From Pseudomonadales bacterium (GTDB taxonomy: Bacteria; Pseudomonadota; Gammaproteobacteria; Pseudomonadales; UBA7239), in NCBI GenBank assembly GCA_028280345.1, contig JANQLY010000009.1, forward strand, positions 62,001 to 126,000: 64,000 nt of DNA, in the 5' to 3' direction. A model generated the notes under the pieces. It did no database searches. It was not told where the DNA came from and saw only the letters and a list, made by a program, of their open reading frames with translations. Position 1 is the stretch's first letter, and each line of letters starts with the position of its first letter. Shown here piece by piece: positions 25,732 through 34,134 of the stretch. The position numbers were made by a program, and so were the translations under genes.

Positions 25732-26901
25732 ATGTCTTTCTCATCAATGGATTATTTATTTAAAGACTCTCGCGTACTGGTTGTCGGAGGCAGTGGTTTT
25801 ATCGGTGCCTGGATTGTCAGGCAGTGTCTGTTGCAGGGCTTGCGGCCGGCAGTATTGAGCCGGCAACAGCTGGAAGAGCACCCGTTGTTTGGTGATCAGG
25901 TTGAGGTGATACAGGGAGATCTTGAAAGTCTGACAGAGACAGAGTACGTCGAGCTGCTGGAACCGTTTGACAAACTGGTTTTTGCGGCTGGCGTAGATGA
26001 ACGGGTTGCACCTGTTGGTGATGCCTACACCTTCTATGCTCATGCCAATATTGAACCTTGCAGAAAGCTGTTTGCCGCGGCACAGCGCAGTGGTATTACT
26101 CATGCAGTCTTGTTGAATTCCATTTTTGCCATGTTGCACCACCAGCACCCTGAGCTGGCGTTAGCTGACAGACATCCCTATATTCGTAGTCGTGTTGAAC
26201 AGAACGAATGCTGTCAGTCATTGGCCCGTGATCATTTTGTACTGACGACCCTTGAAGTGCCCTGGGTTTTTGGTGTGCCGCTGGAGTCTTTTGAAAAGAG
26301 CATTATTGCCTCGGAAGACTGCTTGCACAGCATTGAAAATATTCCACAGATCAAACAACATTGCCCATCCCAATGGGATGCGCTAATTGACTATGTACGT
26401 GCTGCTGCACCACTACTGGCCTGTCGGGGAGGGACCAGTGTGATATCCGTTGAGTCGCTTGCAGAAGCTTGTGTGGCGGCTTTGCATAAACCAGAGTCTT
26501 CGTCGGTGCTGGCAGTGGGAGATATTAACCTCAGCTACAGAGATCTGCTAAAACAGCTGTGTGTATTTGCCGGGCGCCGTGATGCGCACGTGACCAATAT
26601 TAATGATCAGTTATTTCTGGAATTAATGAAAACCGGTGGCGCTTTCAAACGATTGTTGAATATTCAGTCAGGTCTCAATACGGGGTACATCGGTGATCTA
26701 TTGTTAAGCAATCTTTATGTGGATGTCGAAAAAGCGCACGCCTTGCTGGGTTACCGCACCGGTGTGGCATTGCAGGCAATGGAAGTGTTGGTGAAAACGC
26801 GTCCGGAAAACCGTCTGCTTAAAAACTGGCGGCAGATGCTTAATATGTCACAGGCGATGATGCTGAATAGCGGCAAAACAAAAAAAACGGAGAAAGAGTA
26901 A
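25732..26901 (+). CDS. NAD(P)-binding extended SDR (epimerase/dehydratase type), altered active site
   Basis: A 389-residue protein. The N-terminal Rossmann signature VLVVGGSGFIGAWIVRQC near 15-32 and the D-x-E loop (IQGDLESL) place it among extended short-chain dehydrogenases acting on sugars or sterols. The catalytic YxxxK becomes YIRSR near residue 147, so Lys is replaced by Arg. The C-terminal half (LAVGDINLSYRDLLKQL) is the substrate domain. No clear ribosome site is seen for ATG 25732; ATG 25747 is an alternative. It ends 8 bp before a convergent kinase gene. Confidence 0.82.
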   Translation: MSFSSMDYLFKDSRVLVVGGSGFIGAWIVRQCLLQGLRPAVLSRQQLEEHPLFGDQVEVIQGDLESLTETEYVELLEPFDKLVFAAGVDERVAPVGDAYTFYAHANIEPCRKLFAAAQRSGITHAVLLNSIFAMLHHQHPELALADRHPYIRSRVEQNECCQSLARDHFVLTTLEVPWVFGVPLESFEKSIIASEDCLHSIENIPQIKQHCPSQWDALIDYVRAAAPLLACRGGTSVISVESLAEACVAALHKPESSSVLAVGDINLSYRDLLKQLCVFAGRRDAHVTNINDQLFLELMKTGGAFKRLLNIQSGLNTGYIGDLLLSNLYVDVEKAHALLGYRTGVALQAMEVLVKTRPENRLLKNWRQMLNMSQAMMLNSGKTKKTEKE

Positions 26902-26909
26902 AAAGCGGG

Positions 26910-27827
26910 TTACGCGCCTTCACGGAAGATAGTGGAAATGTACTCATCCTCGTCGACGGAGAATTCTTCGTCAAGAACGGGAATATCGTCGAAGATAGAA
27001 CGGGGTTTCATTGGTGAAACCTTGAGAATATGATTAATATAATCAATACATTCCTGCATTGAAGCAAAACGTTCATCGGGATTTTTCGCAAGCATTTTGT
27101 CAACCAGCGGTTGAAATTGTTCAAAATGGCTATTGAGCTTGGGGACATCCATTTTAATCTGGTTAATCAGAGTGTCCTGCATGTTTTCACCGCGAAACGG
27201 ATTTTTTCCGGTGAGCATTTTTATAAATACGAGACCGGCACTGTATATATCTGTGCGCTCATCCATTGGCCAACCCTGTGCCTGCTCAGGGCTACAGTAA
27301 TCCGGACTGCCGGCAATCGTTGCAGAAATCTTCGGTTTGACACTGGCGGGCCCCTGACAGCGTTTGGCAATGCCAAAATCCGTGAGCACCAGTGAGCCAT
27401 CACGGCGGAACAGGATATTGGCCGGTTTGATATCACAGTGAATCAGACCGTGGTTGTGGACGTATTGCAACACATAGGCCAGTTCAATCAGCATGCCGAG
27501 TGCCTGAATTTCACCAATATCCCGCTTTATGCGCTGCTGCAAATCGCCACCTTCAAGGTACTCCATCGCCATGTAGAGACAACCATTATCAAGGCTGCCC
27601 CATTCGTAGATGCGCACGACATTGATGTGATGTAATTCCGAGAGCATTTTGGCTTCATGGAGAAAGGATTCAGCGACTCGCGGATCGGGATTTTCAGGTT
27701 CGTAAACCTTGAGAGCGAGCTTGCGACCACCATCATCCGGCTGCGCGAGATAGACCTTGGCCATACCGCCTTTGGCAATCAGGCTTTCGATCGTATAGCC
27801 GGGTATCTGTGGAAAAGTCATCGCCAT
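26910..27827 (-). CDS. Serine/threonine protein kinase (minimal, non-RD), copy A
   Basis: A 305-residue eukaryotic-like kinase. The Gly-rich loop AKGGMAKVYLA is at 18-28, the ATP lysine K40, the helix-C glutamate near E58, the catalytic loop HCDIKPANIL at 130-139 and DFG at 150-152; TSPDYCSPEQAQG-type sequence marks the activation loop and P+1 region. The Arg of HRD is Cys, making this a non-RD kinase. After the kinase domain only a short acidic tail follows: no membrane or sensor domain. It is tandem with a close paralogue 180 bp upstream. Confidence 0.93.
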   Translation of the reverse strand: MAMTFPQIPGYTIESLIAKGGMAKVYLAQPDDGGRKLALKVYEPENPDPRVAESFLHEAKMLSELHHINVVRIYEWGSLDNGCLYMAMEYLEGGDLQQRIKRDIGEIQALGMLIELAYVLQYVHNHGLIHCDIKPANILFRRDGSLVLTDFGIAKRCQGPASVKPKISATIAGSPDYCSPEQAQGWPMDERTDIYSAGLVFIKMLTGKNPFRGENMQDTLINQIKMDVPKLNSHFEQFQPLVDKMLAKNPDERFASMQECIDYINHILKVSPMKPRSIFDDIPVLDEEFSVDEDEYISTIFREGA

Positions 27828-28008
27828 TGAGTCTATAAAGTGCTGATTAATAGTACTGATTGTATGCTTTTTGGCGCAGCAAAAGCGTGCTAGCCAAGGC
27901 CCAAAATCAACCGCTGGTCAAGCATTGATCTTTAAGCAAAGATTTTGGCATTAGTGCGGCTTTATTTATGCATTATGCTTAATGGGTATGTATTAAGTTG
28001 GCTGATTT

Positions 28009-28848
28009 TCAAGCACTTTGTTCGCTCAGTGTGGGTACGTCACTATCGGCGATAAGCAGTTCATCGAGCATATCCAGGCACTCGCGCATGGATGAAAAAC
28101 GTTCGTTTGTAGATTTTGCCAACATGTTATTGAGCAACGGTTGGTAGCGAGCTTGCTTTCCTGTGAGCACGGGGATATCCATTTGCAGATGATTCATCAG
28201 TGAATCACGGACAGTAGGGCCGCGATAAGGGTTTTTCCCCGTCAGCATCTTTAAGAAGACCACACCAAGACTGTAGATGTCAGTGCGTTGATCCAGCGGC
28301 AGGCCTTGTGCCTGCTCCGGGCTGCAATAGTCCGGGCTTCCCTCGGTAATCGGTGAACGTTCCTGGTCAGTGTGCTGAAAACGTTTGGCAATGCCAAAAT
28401 CCGTTAAAATAAGAGTGCCATCGCGGCGAAACAGAATATTTGCAGGCTTGATGTCGCAGTGGATCATATTGTTGTTATGTAGAAATTGCAGCGCAAAGGC
28501 CATTTCAATCAACACATTGAGTGCCTGATTTTCAGCGAGCCCCTCTTTTTGCAACTTTTCCAGGTCGCCGCCTTGTACATACTCCATAGTGATATATAGA
28601 CCGCCATTATCAAGCACGCCCATATCGTAGATAGAAATGATATTAATATGGTGCAGGCTGCCAAGCATACGTGCTTCGGCGAGGAAACGTTCGGTAAAGC
28701 GTGCATTGGCTGCATTGAGGTGAAAGGCTTTGATCGCAACTTCACGGTCCATATCTAGATGGTGGGCGAGGTAAACGTTGGCCATACCGCCTTTGGCAAG
28801 CAGGCGCTCGATACGATAACCGGGGATACTCAGGTCAAACTCTGTCAT
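28009..28848 (-). CDS. Serine/threonine protein kinase (minimal, non-RD), copy B
   Basis: A 279-residue kinase colinear with copy A: AKGGMANVYLA at 18-28, K40, E58-region, HCDIKPANILF from 130, DFG from 150, GSPDYCSPEQAQG in the activation segment, then QRTDIYSLGVVFLKMLTG. It too has Cys in place of Arg in HRD and lacks any accessory domain. The two copies differ mainly at the C-terminal tail. It is expected to act on soluble substrates in the cytoplasm. The divergent gene at 29110 encodes a membrane beta-propeller protein that could be a partner, but nothing in the sequence proves it. Confidence 0.93.
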   Translation of the reverse strand: MTEFDLSIPGYRIERLLAKGGMANVYLAHHLDMDREVAIKAFHLNAANARFTERFLAEARMLGSLHHINIISIYDMGVLDNGGLYITMEYVQGGDLEKLQKEGLAENQALNVLIEMAFALQFLHNNNMIHCDIKPANILFRRDGTLILTDFGIAKRFQHTDQERSPITEGSPDYCSPEQAQGLPLDQRTDIYSLGVVFLKMLTGKNPYRGPTVRDSLMNHLQMDIPVLTGKQARYQPLLNNMLAKSTNERFSSMRECLDMLDELLIADSDVPTLSEQSA

Positions 28849-29109
28849 TGGCTTAATCCGGTGTTGGCCGGAAACATCTAGCTACGATCCGAATTCCATC
28901 ATAACCCCGAGGCTGCTATTAACCGTGTACTGGTTCGCGAAACCTGCCGTTTGTACCCGATAGTTTGTGAAAGTGTGGGCTGTTACCTGCGGAATTGTGA
29001 ACAGGGGCACAATTCGAAAAGGGTATGTTTCAGATTGTGAGACTTGTTAATTGACCTCAAGCAGGTATATTCACATTCACCATAAGAATATTCAGGATGA
29101 AAAGTCGCG

Positions 29110-30831
29110 ATGAAAGTTAAACCCTGGGTGGCGCTATTAGTACTGATGATTTTTGGCGGCATCATTGGACTCAAGGTTTGGGCAGGGCATCAGTGGCGCT
29201 CTCTGGGTGGAGCCACGATGTTGCATGTGGACCGTCAGGGGCAGCTCTGGATCAATATCCATGAGCATTTATTCGCGTTCAATGAACAAGGCGAAGCCCT
29301 TGCGCAATACAATCTCAATGCCATTGATATTGAAGAATTGGCTGGCGGCTTTGCCTTCTTTGATAATGATGAAATTCTGCTGCGTTGGGGAACCTATGAT
29401 CCATCTTTAATCAACAGGATATTGATTTTCTTTCGTTCCGGCACAGAGAATGACTTACTCAAGGGTGATGAAAATAAACTGGTGCGATGTCATACCGAAG
29501 CCTGGCATTGCCAGCCATTATCGAATTTCCCGGAGAGCTTCGTGCGCACCTTTCACCTGTATATCGACGGGAACAATGATATTTTCGTTGCTGATACCTC
29601 CAACCACAGACTTTTCTGGCTTGATGAGCACGGTATTGTTAAAGACAAAATTACCAGTGGCCTGCGTTTTCCTAATCAGGTACTTAAATACAATGGCCAG
29701 CTCTGGCTTGCCAATACCAACCGTCATCATATTGCCGTTATTGACATAGAAGAGGGAGTTTTGCAAACAGACTGGCGAGAGATTTCCATGAAAAATGAGG
29801 TGAGTAGCCCCCTTGATGAAATTTGGCCAGTGAATTTCGCGATTATAAATGAGCAACTATTTGTGCTTTCTCAAGGTAATAATCTTATGCGAGGTTCAGT
29901 GTATGCCTATGATCTTGAAGGCGAGCTGTTGCAGCGTTTTGATTTGGGCGGCGACAGTGATCCGGTAGCGATGACTGCATTCCGTGGAGAAATTCTGGTC
30001 AGCGATTATAGCCGTATGGTGATTGAACGTTTTGATATGGCGGGTAACAAGCTTGGAGAGTTTGATCCACAAGTATTGAAATCCATAACACTGTCTAACA
30101 AGATTAAACAACAGGAATACAAACAGCTTGATCAATGGTCGTTGTACCTGTTTGTTATTTTAATGATTCCTGGTTTTATTGTTGCGGCTGTGCTCGATAA
30201 GAAACACCGTGAAGAAACACAACAGAAAAGCACTGAGCAGCAGGCGGGAAAGATTTCCGGCAATATTGCCGGGATTGCCAAACCTGAGCCAGATGATACA
30301 GAAATTATCTGGCTTGAAGTTAAGGATAAATTCAAAAAGCAGTTAAAGTGGCTGCCTTGGCTATTTGCGGGCTTAATAGCTCTGCCTATGTTTTTATTAC
30401 TGCTTGAGACTAGTCTGACTATGGTTATGGTTTGTTTGGGTCCGTTCCTGATGTTGCTGTTAGTGGTAGTGGCTCTCTACAAGCAATGTAAAAACGTGTT
30501 CAATAGTGCTATTGGTGTTAAGGGGCAGTGGCTGTTATTGCGCAGTGGCAATGGGGAGGTGGCGATTGGTAGTGGTGAGGAAATACTACGTCGACAGAAG
30601 CTGTTGATCATTGGTAGCAATTGTCTTGTTACGGGCTCTTACCATGGATCCTGGTTTGACGAAGGCAGCTATGAAGAACTGGTTGAGCCACGCCTTGTAC
30701 TGGCTCGCGAGATCAGTGAAATGGAGTGGCTGCAATGGCAGTGGCAATACCGTCGTTCTTTGATACTTGTGCCTGCAGTATTAATAGTTGTGATGCTGTT
30801 GATGTACTTACTGCTTAAAACAGCAATTTGA
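29110..30831 (+). CDS. Membrane-anchored NHL-like beta-propeller protein
   Basis: A 573-residue protein. One N-terminal membrane segment (WVALLVLMIFGGIIGLKVWA), then about 310 residues of repeated blades such as GQLWINIHEHLFAFNEQGEAL, NDIFVADTSNHRLFWLDEHG, GQLWLANTNRHHIAVID and GEILVSDYSRMVIERFD, which fit NHL/6-bladed propellers. Three further hydrophobic segments lie near 343-360, 414-435 and 437-457, and another at the C-terminus (LILVPAVLIVVMLLMYLLL). The propeller should face the periplasm. Exact family unknown. It is divergent from the twin kinases. Confidence 0.75.
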   Translation: MKVKPWVALLVLMIFGGIIGLKVWAGHQWRSLGGATMLHVDRQGQLWINIHEHLFAFNEQGEALAQYNLNAIDIEELAGGFAFFDNDEILLRWGTYDPSLINRILIFFRSGTENDLLKGDENKLVRCHTEAWHCQPLSNFPESFVRTFHLYIDGNNDIFVADTSNHRLFWLDEHGIVKDKITSGLRFPNQVLKYNGQLWLANTNRHHIAVIDIEEGVLQTDWREISMKNEVSSPLDEIWPVNFAIINEQLFVLSQGNNLMRGSVYAYDLEGELLQRFDLGGDSDPVAMTAFRGEILVSDYSRMVIERFDMAGNKLGEFDPQVLKSITLSNKIKQQEYKQLDQWSLYLFVILMIPGFIVAAVLDKKHREETQQKSTEQQAGKISGNIAGIAKPEPDDTEIIWLEVKDKFKKQLKWLPWLFAGLIALPMFLLLLETSLTMVMVCLGPFLMLLLVVVALYKQCKNVFNSAIGVKGQWLLLRSGNGEVAIGSGEEILRRQKLLIIGSNCLVTGSYHGSWFDEGSYEELVEPRLVLAREISEMEWLQWQWQYRRSLILVPAVLIVVMLLMYLLLKTAI

Positions 30832-30917
30832 ACTTCCCGTTGATTATTATTTAACCTTCTGCTTATCAAGAAATAATCAAAATGGGTGAGCTGCACTATA
30901 TAACCCTGGTTCAAGTG

Positions 30918-30976
30918 TTGACAGTTGATGAAAAGTTGAGATTTAATGGCCCTTTCTGAGGTATAGGAATACCTCA
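30918..30976 (+). promoter_or_regulatory. Promoter and adjoining inverted repeat of the TonB-receptor gene
   Basis: TTGACA at 30918-30923, an 18-bp spacer and TTTAAT at 30942-30947 form a good sigma70 promoter. Just downstream, an 8-bp inverted repeat (30957-30964 and 30969-30976) covers the expected start of transcription, as a repressor site or 5' hairpin would. The ATG follows at 30999. Confidence 0.6.
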
Positions 30977-30998
30977 TTTATGATAGGAATCCATTTAG

Positions 30999-32966
30999 AT
31001 GATCGTAGTAGCAGGTTGTGGCAGGGCTTTATTGGCGGCTGCCTTGTTGGTGTTGCCTGTCTTTTGGGCCGCAGCTGACGAAACCAGTGAAGAAGTTGAT
31101 GTTTACTCGCTGACTCTTGAAGAGTTGGTCAATATCCCTGTGACATCAGCGACCTCAAAACAGGAAGAAAGCTTCCTGGAAGCTCCCGGCATTGTGTTTT
31201 ACGTAACAGCCCATGATATTGAAATGATGGGAGCCAATGATTTGCTCGATTTGTTGCGTCGCTTGCCAGGTATCGAATCTCCCTCGCTCTATCTGTTTCG
31301 CAACAACGTCACTTCTATCCGCGGTCAACACTCCGATACCATTGATACACGGGTATTACTGTTACTCAATGGCCGCCCGATGCGCGAAACCTATAACGGT
31401 GGAGTGAACTCGGCGATCTACCAGGGCTTCCCGTTATCGCGTATCCGCTGGCTTGAAGTGATTCGAGGGCCGGGCTCAGTATTACATGGTTCTGGTGCTT
31501 ATTCCGGTGTAATCAATATTGTGACAAAGGAGGCAGAAGAGGAACTGAAAGTCGATACGACGGTTAGTTACGGCTCGTTTGATACGAAAATCGTTGATGC
31601 CAGTGCCTCAGGTAAAGCGGGCGAGGTGGCCATAACCGGTGGATTGAAATTTTATACAATGGATGGTTGGGAGTATAAAACCCGTGATGTGGCCAATGTC
31701 TACGATGAAACGGATTATGGCGAAGATAACTGGACAGGCACATTCAATGTCAATTACAAGAACCTTAACTTTGAGTATTTTGAAAGCCGCAATGAAACCG
31801 ATGTGCTTGGCACGACACCGCAGTGGCCGAGTGGTGAGGTCAATGCTCATCGGCGTTTTTTTAATCTGGGCTATACCTGGCAACACCACAGCAACTGGCG
31901 TTCGGAGTTTAATCTCACGCACAATTTTTACGACGGGCTAACGACAGATCCCACCAACGATAATGGTAGCAAGGACTATATGTTCGAGTTTACTGAGTAT
32001 GGAAAGGTTTCCGAGCAGGTGAATCTGCTATTTGGTGCGACAAGGGAACGGCTGACCTGGTATCGGGTTAATGTGCCTGGGGATAGCGGTAAAGACTATG
32101 CAACCCGCGCCTATGGAGAAGCAGTATATCGCCCGCAGGATGGTGTACGTCTTGCTGCTGGCGTGCAGTATAACGAAGCGCCGGGTGCCGACTCGAATTA
32201 TTCACCGCGTCTGGCAGCTACCTTCACGTTTTACGAAAACTATGGTGCAAAACTACTGTATGGTGAAGCGTTCCGTGCCGCCTCTCAACTTGAGCGTAAT
32301 GCACAAATTCTGCTGAATAATAATGTATTTTTTGAAGGCAAAGACGACCTTGACCCGGAAACCATTGAGACCTTTGATGCACAGCTGTTTTATTATAATG
32401 ATCGTGTTTTTACCGCATTCACCTATTATCAAAGCCGGGAAGATAGCACGATTGCATTGGATTTCAGTGGTATGCCGATTACCTATCGCAATGCAGGTGA
32501 GACCAGATACGAAGGCCTGGAACTGGAATTTCGCTGGCAGCTTTATGACAATATACATATGGAAGGTTCTTATACCTACCAGACCAATGAAAATGAATTT
32601 GGGAAAAAAGGCACCAAGCTCACACCACAGTATATGGCCAAGCTGGGTTTTTCCTATGACAGCAGAACCGGTTATACCCTCGGAATCTTTAACAGCTACT
32701 TTGATGAATATACGACACGGATGATCGAGCCGGTGGTCTATAACCCGCCTAATGAAAGCTATCACCATCTGAGTATTAACTTTGTGACAGATCTGAATCA
32801 GGTTTTTGGCATTAATTCAAAATACCGTTCTACAATTACTCTCTACGGTGATAATCTGCTGGAGTCGGGCCCACAATATGCCCCGGATCTCGCACGCGCT
32901 GAAGTCAACACTTTCCCGATTCGTTCGGGCAGGGCATTATACCTGCGTTATCAGCTTGAATTTTAA
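30999..32966 (+). CDS. TonB-dependent outer-membrane receptor
   Basis: A 655-residue receptor with signal peptide (ALLAAALLVLPVFWAAADE). The plug domain is near 50-165, with TSATSKQEESFLEAPGIVF, the RRLPGIESP motif, VLLLLNGRPM and IEVIRGPGSVLHGSGAYSGVINI-like blocks. A 22-strand barrel follows, ending with aromatic LYLRYQLEF. It imports a large or scarce ligand across the outer membrane using TonB energy. The ligand is unknown; downstream genes for a GH5-like enzyme and a sulfatase hint at a glycan, while the plug resembles iron-complex and B12-type receptors equally well. Confidence 0.92.
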   Translation: MIVVAGCGRALLAAALLVLPVFWAAADETSEEVDVYSLTLEELVNIPVTSATSKQEESFLEAPGIVFYVTAHDIEMMGANDLLDLLRRLPGIESPSLYLFRNNVTSIRGQHSDTIDTRVLLLLNGRPMRETYNGGVNSAIYQGFPLSRIRWLEVIRGPGSVLHGSGAYSGVINIVTKEAEEELKVDTTVSYGSFDTKIVDASASGKAGEVAITGGLKFYTMDGWEYKTRDVANVYDETDYGEDNWTGTFNVNYKNLNFEYFESRNETDVLGTTPQWPSGEVNAHRRFFNLGYTWQHHSNWRSEFNLTHNFYDGLTTDPTNDNGSKDYMFEFTEYGKVSEQVNLLFGATRERLTWYRVNVPGDSGKDYATRAYGEAVYRPQDGVRLAAGVQYNEAPGADSNYSPRLAATFTFYENYGAKLLYGEAFRAASQLERNAQILLNNNVFFEGKDDLDPETIETFDAQLFYYNDRVFTAFTYYQSREDSTIALDFSGMPITYRNAGETRYEGLELEFRWQLYDNIHMEGSYTYQTNENEFGKKGTKLTPQYMAKLGFSYDSRTGYTLGIFNSYFDEYTTRMIEPVVYNPPNESYHHLSINFVTDLNQVFGINSKYRSTITLYGDNLLESGPQYAPDLARAEVNTFPIRSGRALYLRYQLEF

Positions 32967-33027
32967 TCCTGCTATTTAACTTATATCATCTGTCCCGTTG
33001 CCCTTTGTCCATTAGCCGGGTAAGGTG

Positions 33028-34089
33028 ATGGCCATTGAGAAATACGGCCAATCCATGCAAGCCATTACCATTGATAAAGATAGAAAAATTTTCATCGAGC
33101 GTGACAGCGGCAAACAGTTTCGCCCACTGGGTTTTAACTACGATCACGACGAGCAGTTTCGCCTTATTGAAGATTACTGGTTAACAGAATGGGACAAGGT
33201 ACTCCATGACCTGGATCGTATGTTACAACTGGGTGCCAATACCATTCGTTTGCATTTGCAAACTGTAAAGTTTTTGCCACAACCGGACCAGCCGAACTAT
33301 CGTCAGCTTGATCAACTGGGAAAAATCATTGAGACAGCTGCTGCTATGGGACTGTATCTTAATATTACTGGCCTTGGTGCCTACCACCGGGAAGATCAGC
33401 CGGACTGGTATACATTTCAAAGAGAGCAGGCGCGTTGGCAAACCCAACAAAAATTCTGGCGCGAAGTCGCAAAGGTGACAAATGGACACAACAATGTGTT
33501 TTGCCTGAATATTATGAATGAGCCAGTTATTGCTGGAGGGCATCGGCTGCCGGGTGAGTGGCTTGCCAACAGCTTTGTTGATGGCAAGCACTACACGCAA
33601 TTTGTGGTGCTCAAGGGGCGCAGTCGCGATCGCGCTGCTCTGGCGCGCAAGTGGCTTGGCTTGATGTGTGAAGCTATCCGGGAACATGATAGTGAACATC
33701 TGTTAACGCTGGGACTTATGGACTGGTGCCTTGATCGTCCTGGTGAAATGAGTTCCGGTTTTGTACCACAGCAAATTGTGGATTTGCTGGATTTCCTATG
33801 TATCCATGTTTATCCGGTAAATGGAAAACCGGAACACTTTGTAGAAACAGTAAGGGCTTTTAAACAGGGAAAACCGGTGGTGATCGAGGAATTTTCACAT
33901 CTGGAATGCGAGCTCGAAGATATGCCGGCATTTCTGCAACTGGTTCGGGATGATATTGAAGGTTTAATCACATTTTATACCGACGATATAGAACCGGCAG
34001 AGACCTATGCGCAACGCGAACACAATCGTGGTATTGGTGAAATTATCGACTTCTTTTACCGGCATGGCCGGTTTCTGTTTGAAAAATAG
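33028..34089 (+). CDS. Glycoside hydrolase family 5-like protein, no signal peptide
   Basis: A 353-residue TIM-barrel protein starting at ATG 33028 (AAGGTG just before it). The acid/base Glu is in LNIMNEPV near residue 165, the usual N-E-P of GH5, and the nucleophile Glu in PVVIEEFSH near 288. RPLGFNY, GANTIRLHL and IHVYP are other GH5-type strands. There is no export signal, so unlike most cellulases it appears cytoplasmic. Substrate unknown. It follows the TonB-receptor gene by 60 bp on the same strand. Confidence 0.83.
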   Translation: MAIEKYGQSMQAITIDKDRKIFIERDSGKQFRPLGFNYDHDEQFRLIEDYWLTEWDKVLHDLDRMLQLGANTIRLHLQTVKFLPQPDQPNYRQLDQLGKIIETAAAMGLYLNITGLGAYHREDQPDWYTFQREQARWQTQQKFWREVAKVTNGHNNVFCLNIMNEPVIAGGHRLPGEWLANSFVDGKHYTQFVVLKGRSRDRAALARKWLGLMCEAIREHDSEHLLTLGLMDWCLDRPGEMSSGFVPQQIVDLLDFLCIHVYPVNGKPEHFVETVRAFKQGKPVVIEEFSHLECELEDMPAFLQLVRDDIEGLITFYTDDIEPAETYAQREHNRGIGEIIDFFYRHGRFLFEK

Positions 34090-34113
34090 CTGCCGGACAA
34101 GGCCCGGCAGCTA
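34081..34113. terminator. Terminator between convergent GH5-like and sulfatase genes
   Basis: A perfect 10-bp stem (34087-34096 with 34104-34113). The T-run exists only on the minus strand, so it best serves the sulfatase gene. Confidence 0.65.
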
Positions 34114-34134
34114 TGCGGATATGTGAGTTGTTGT

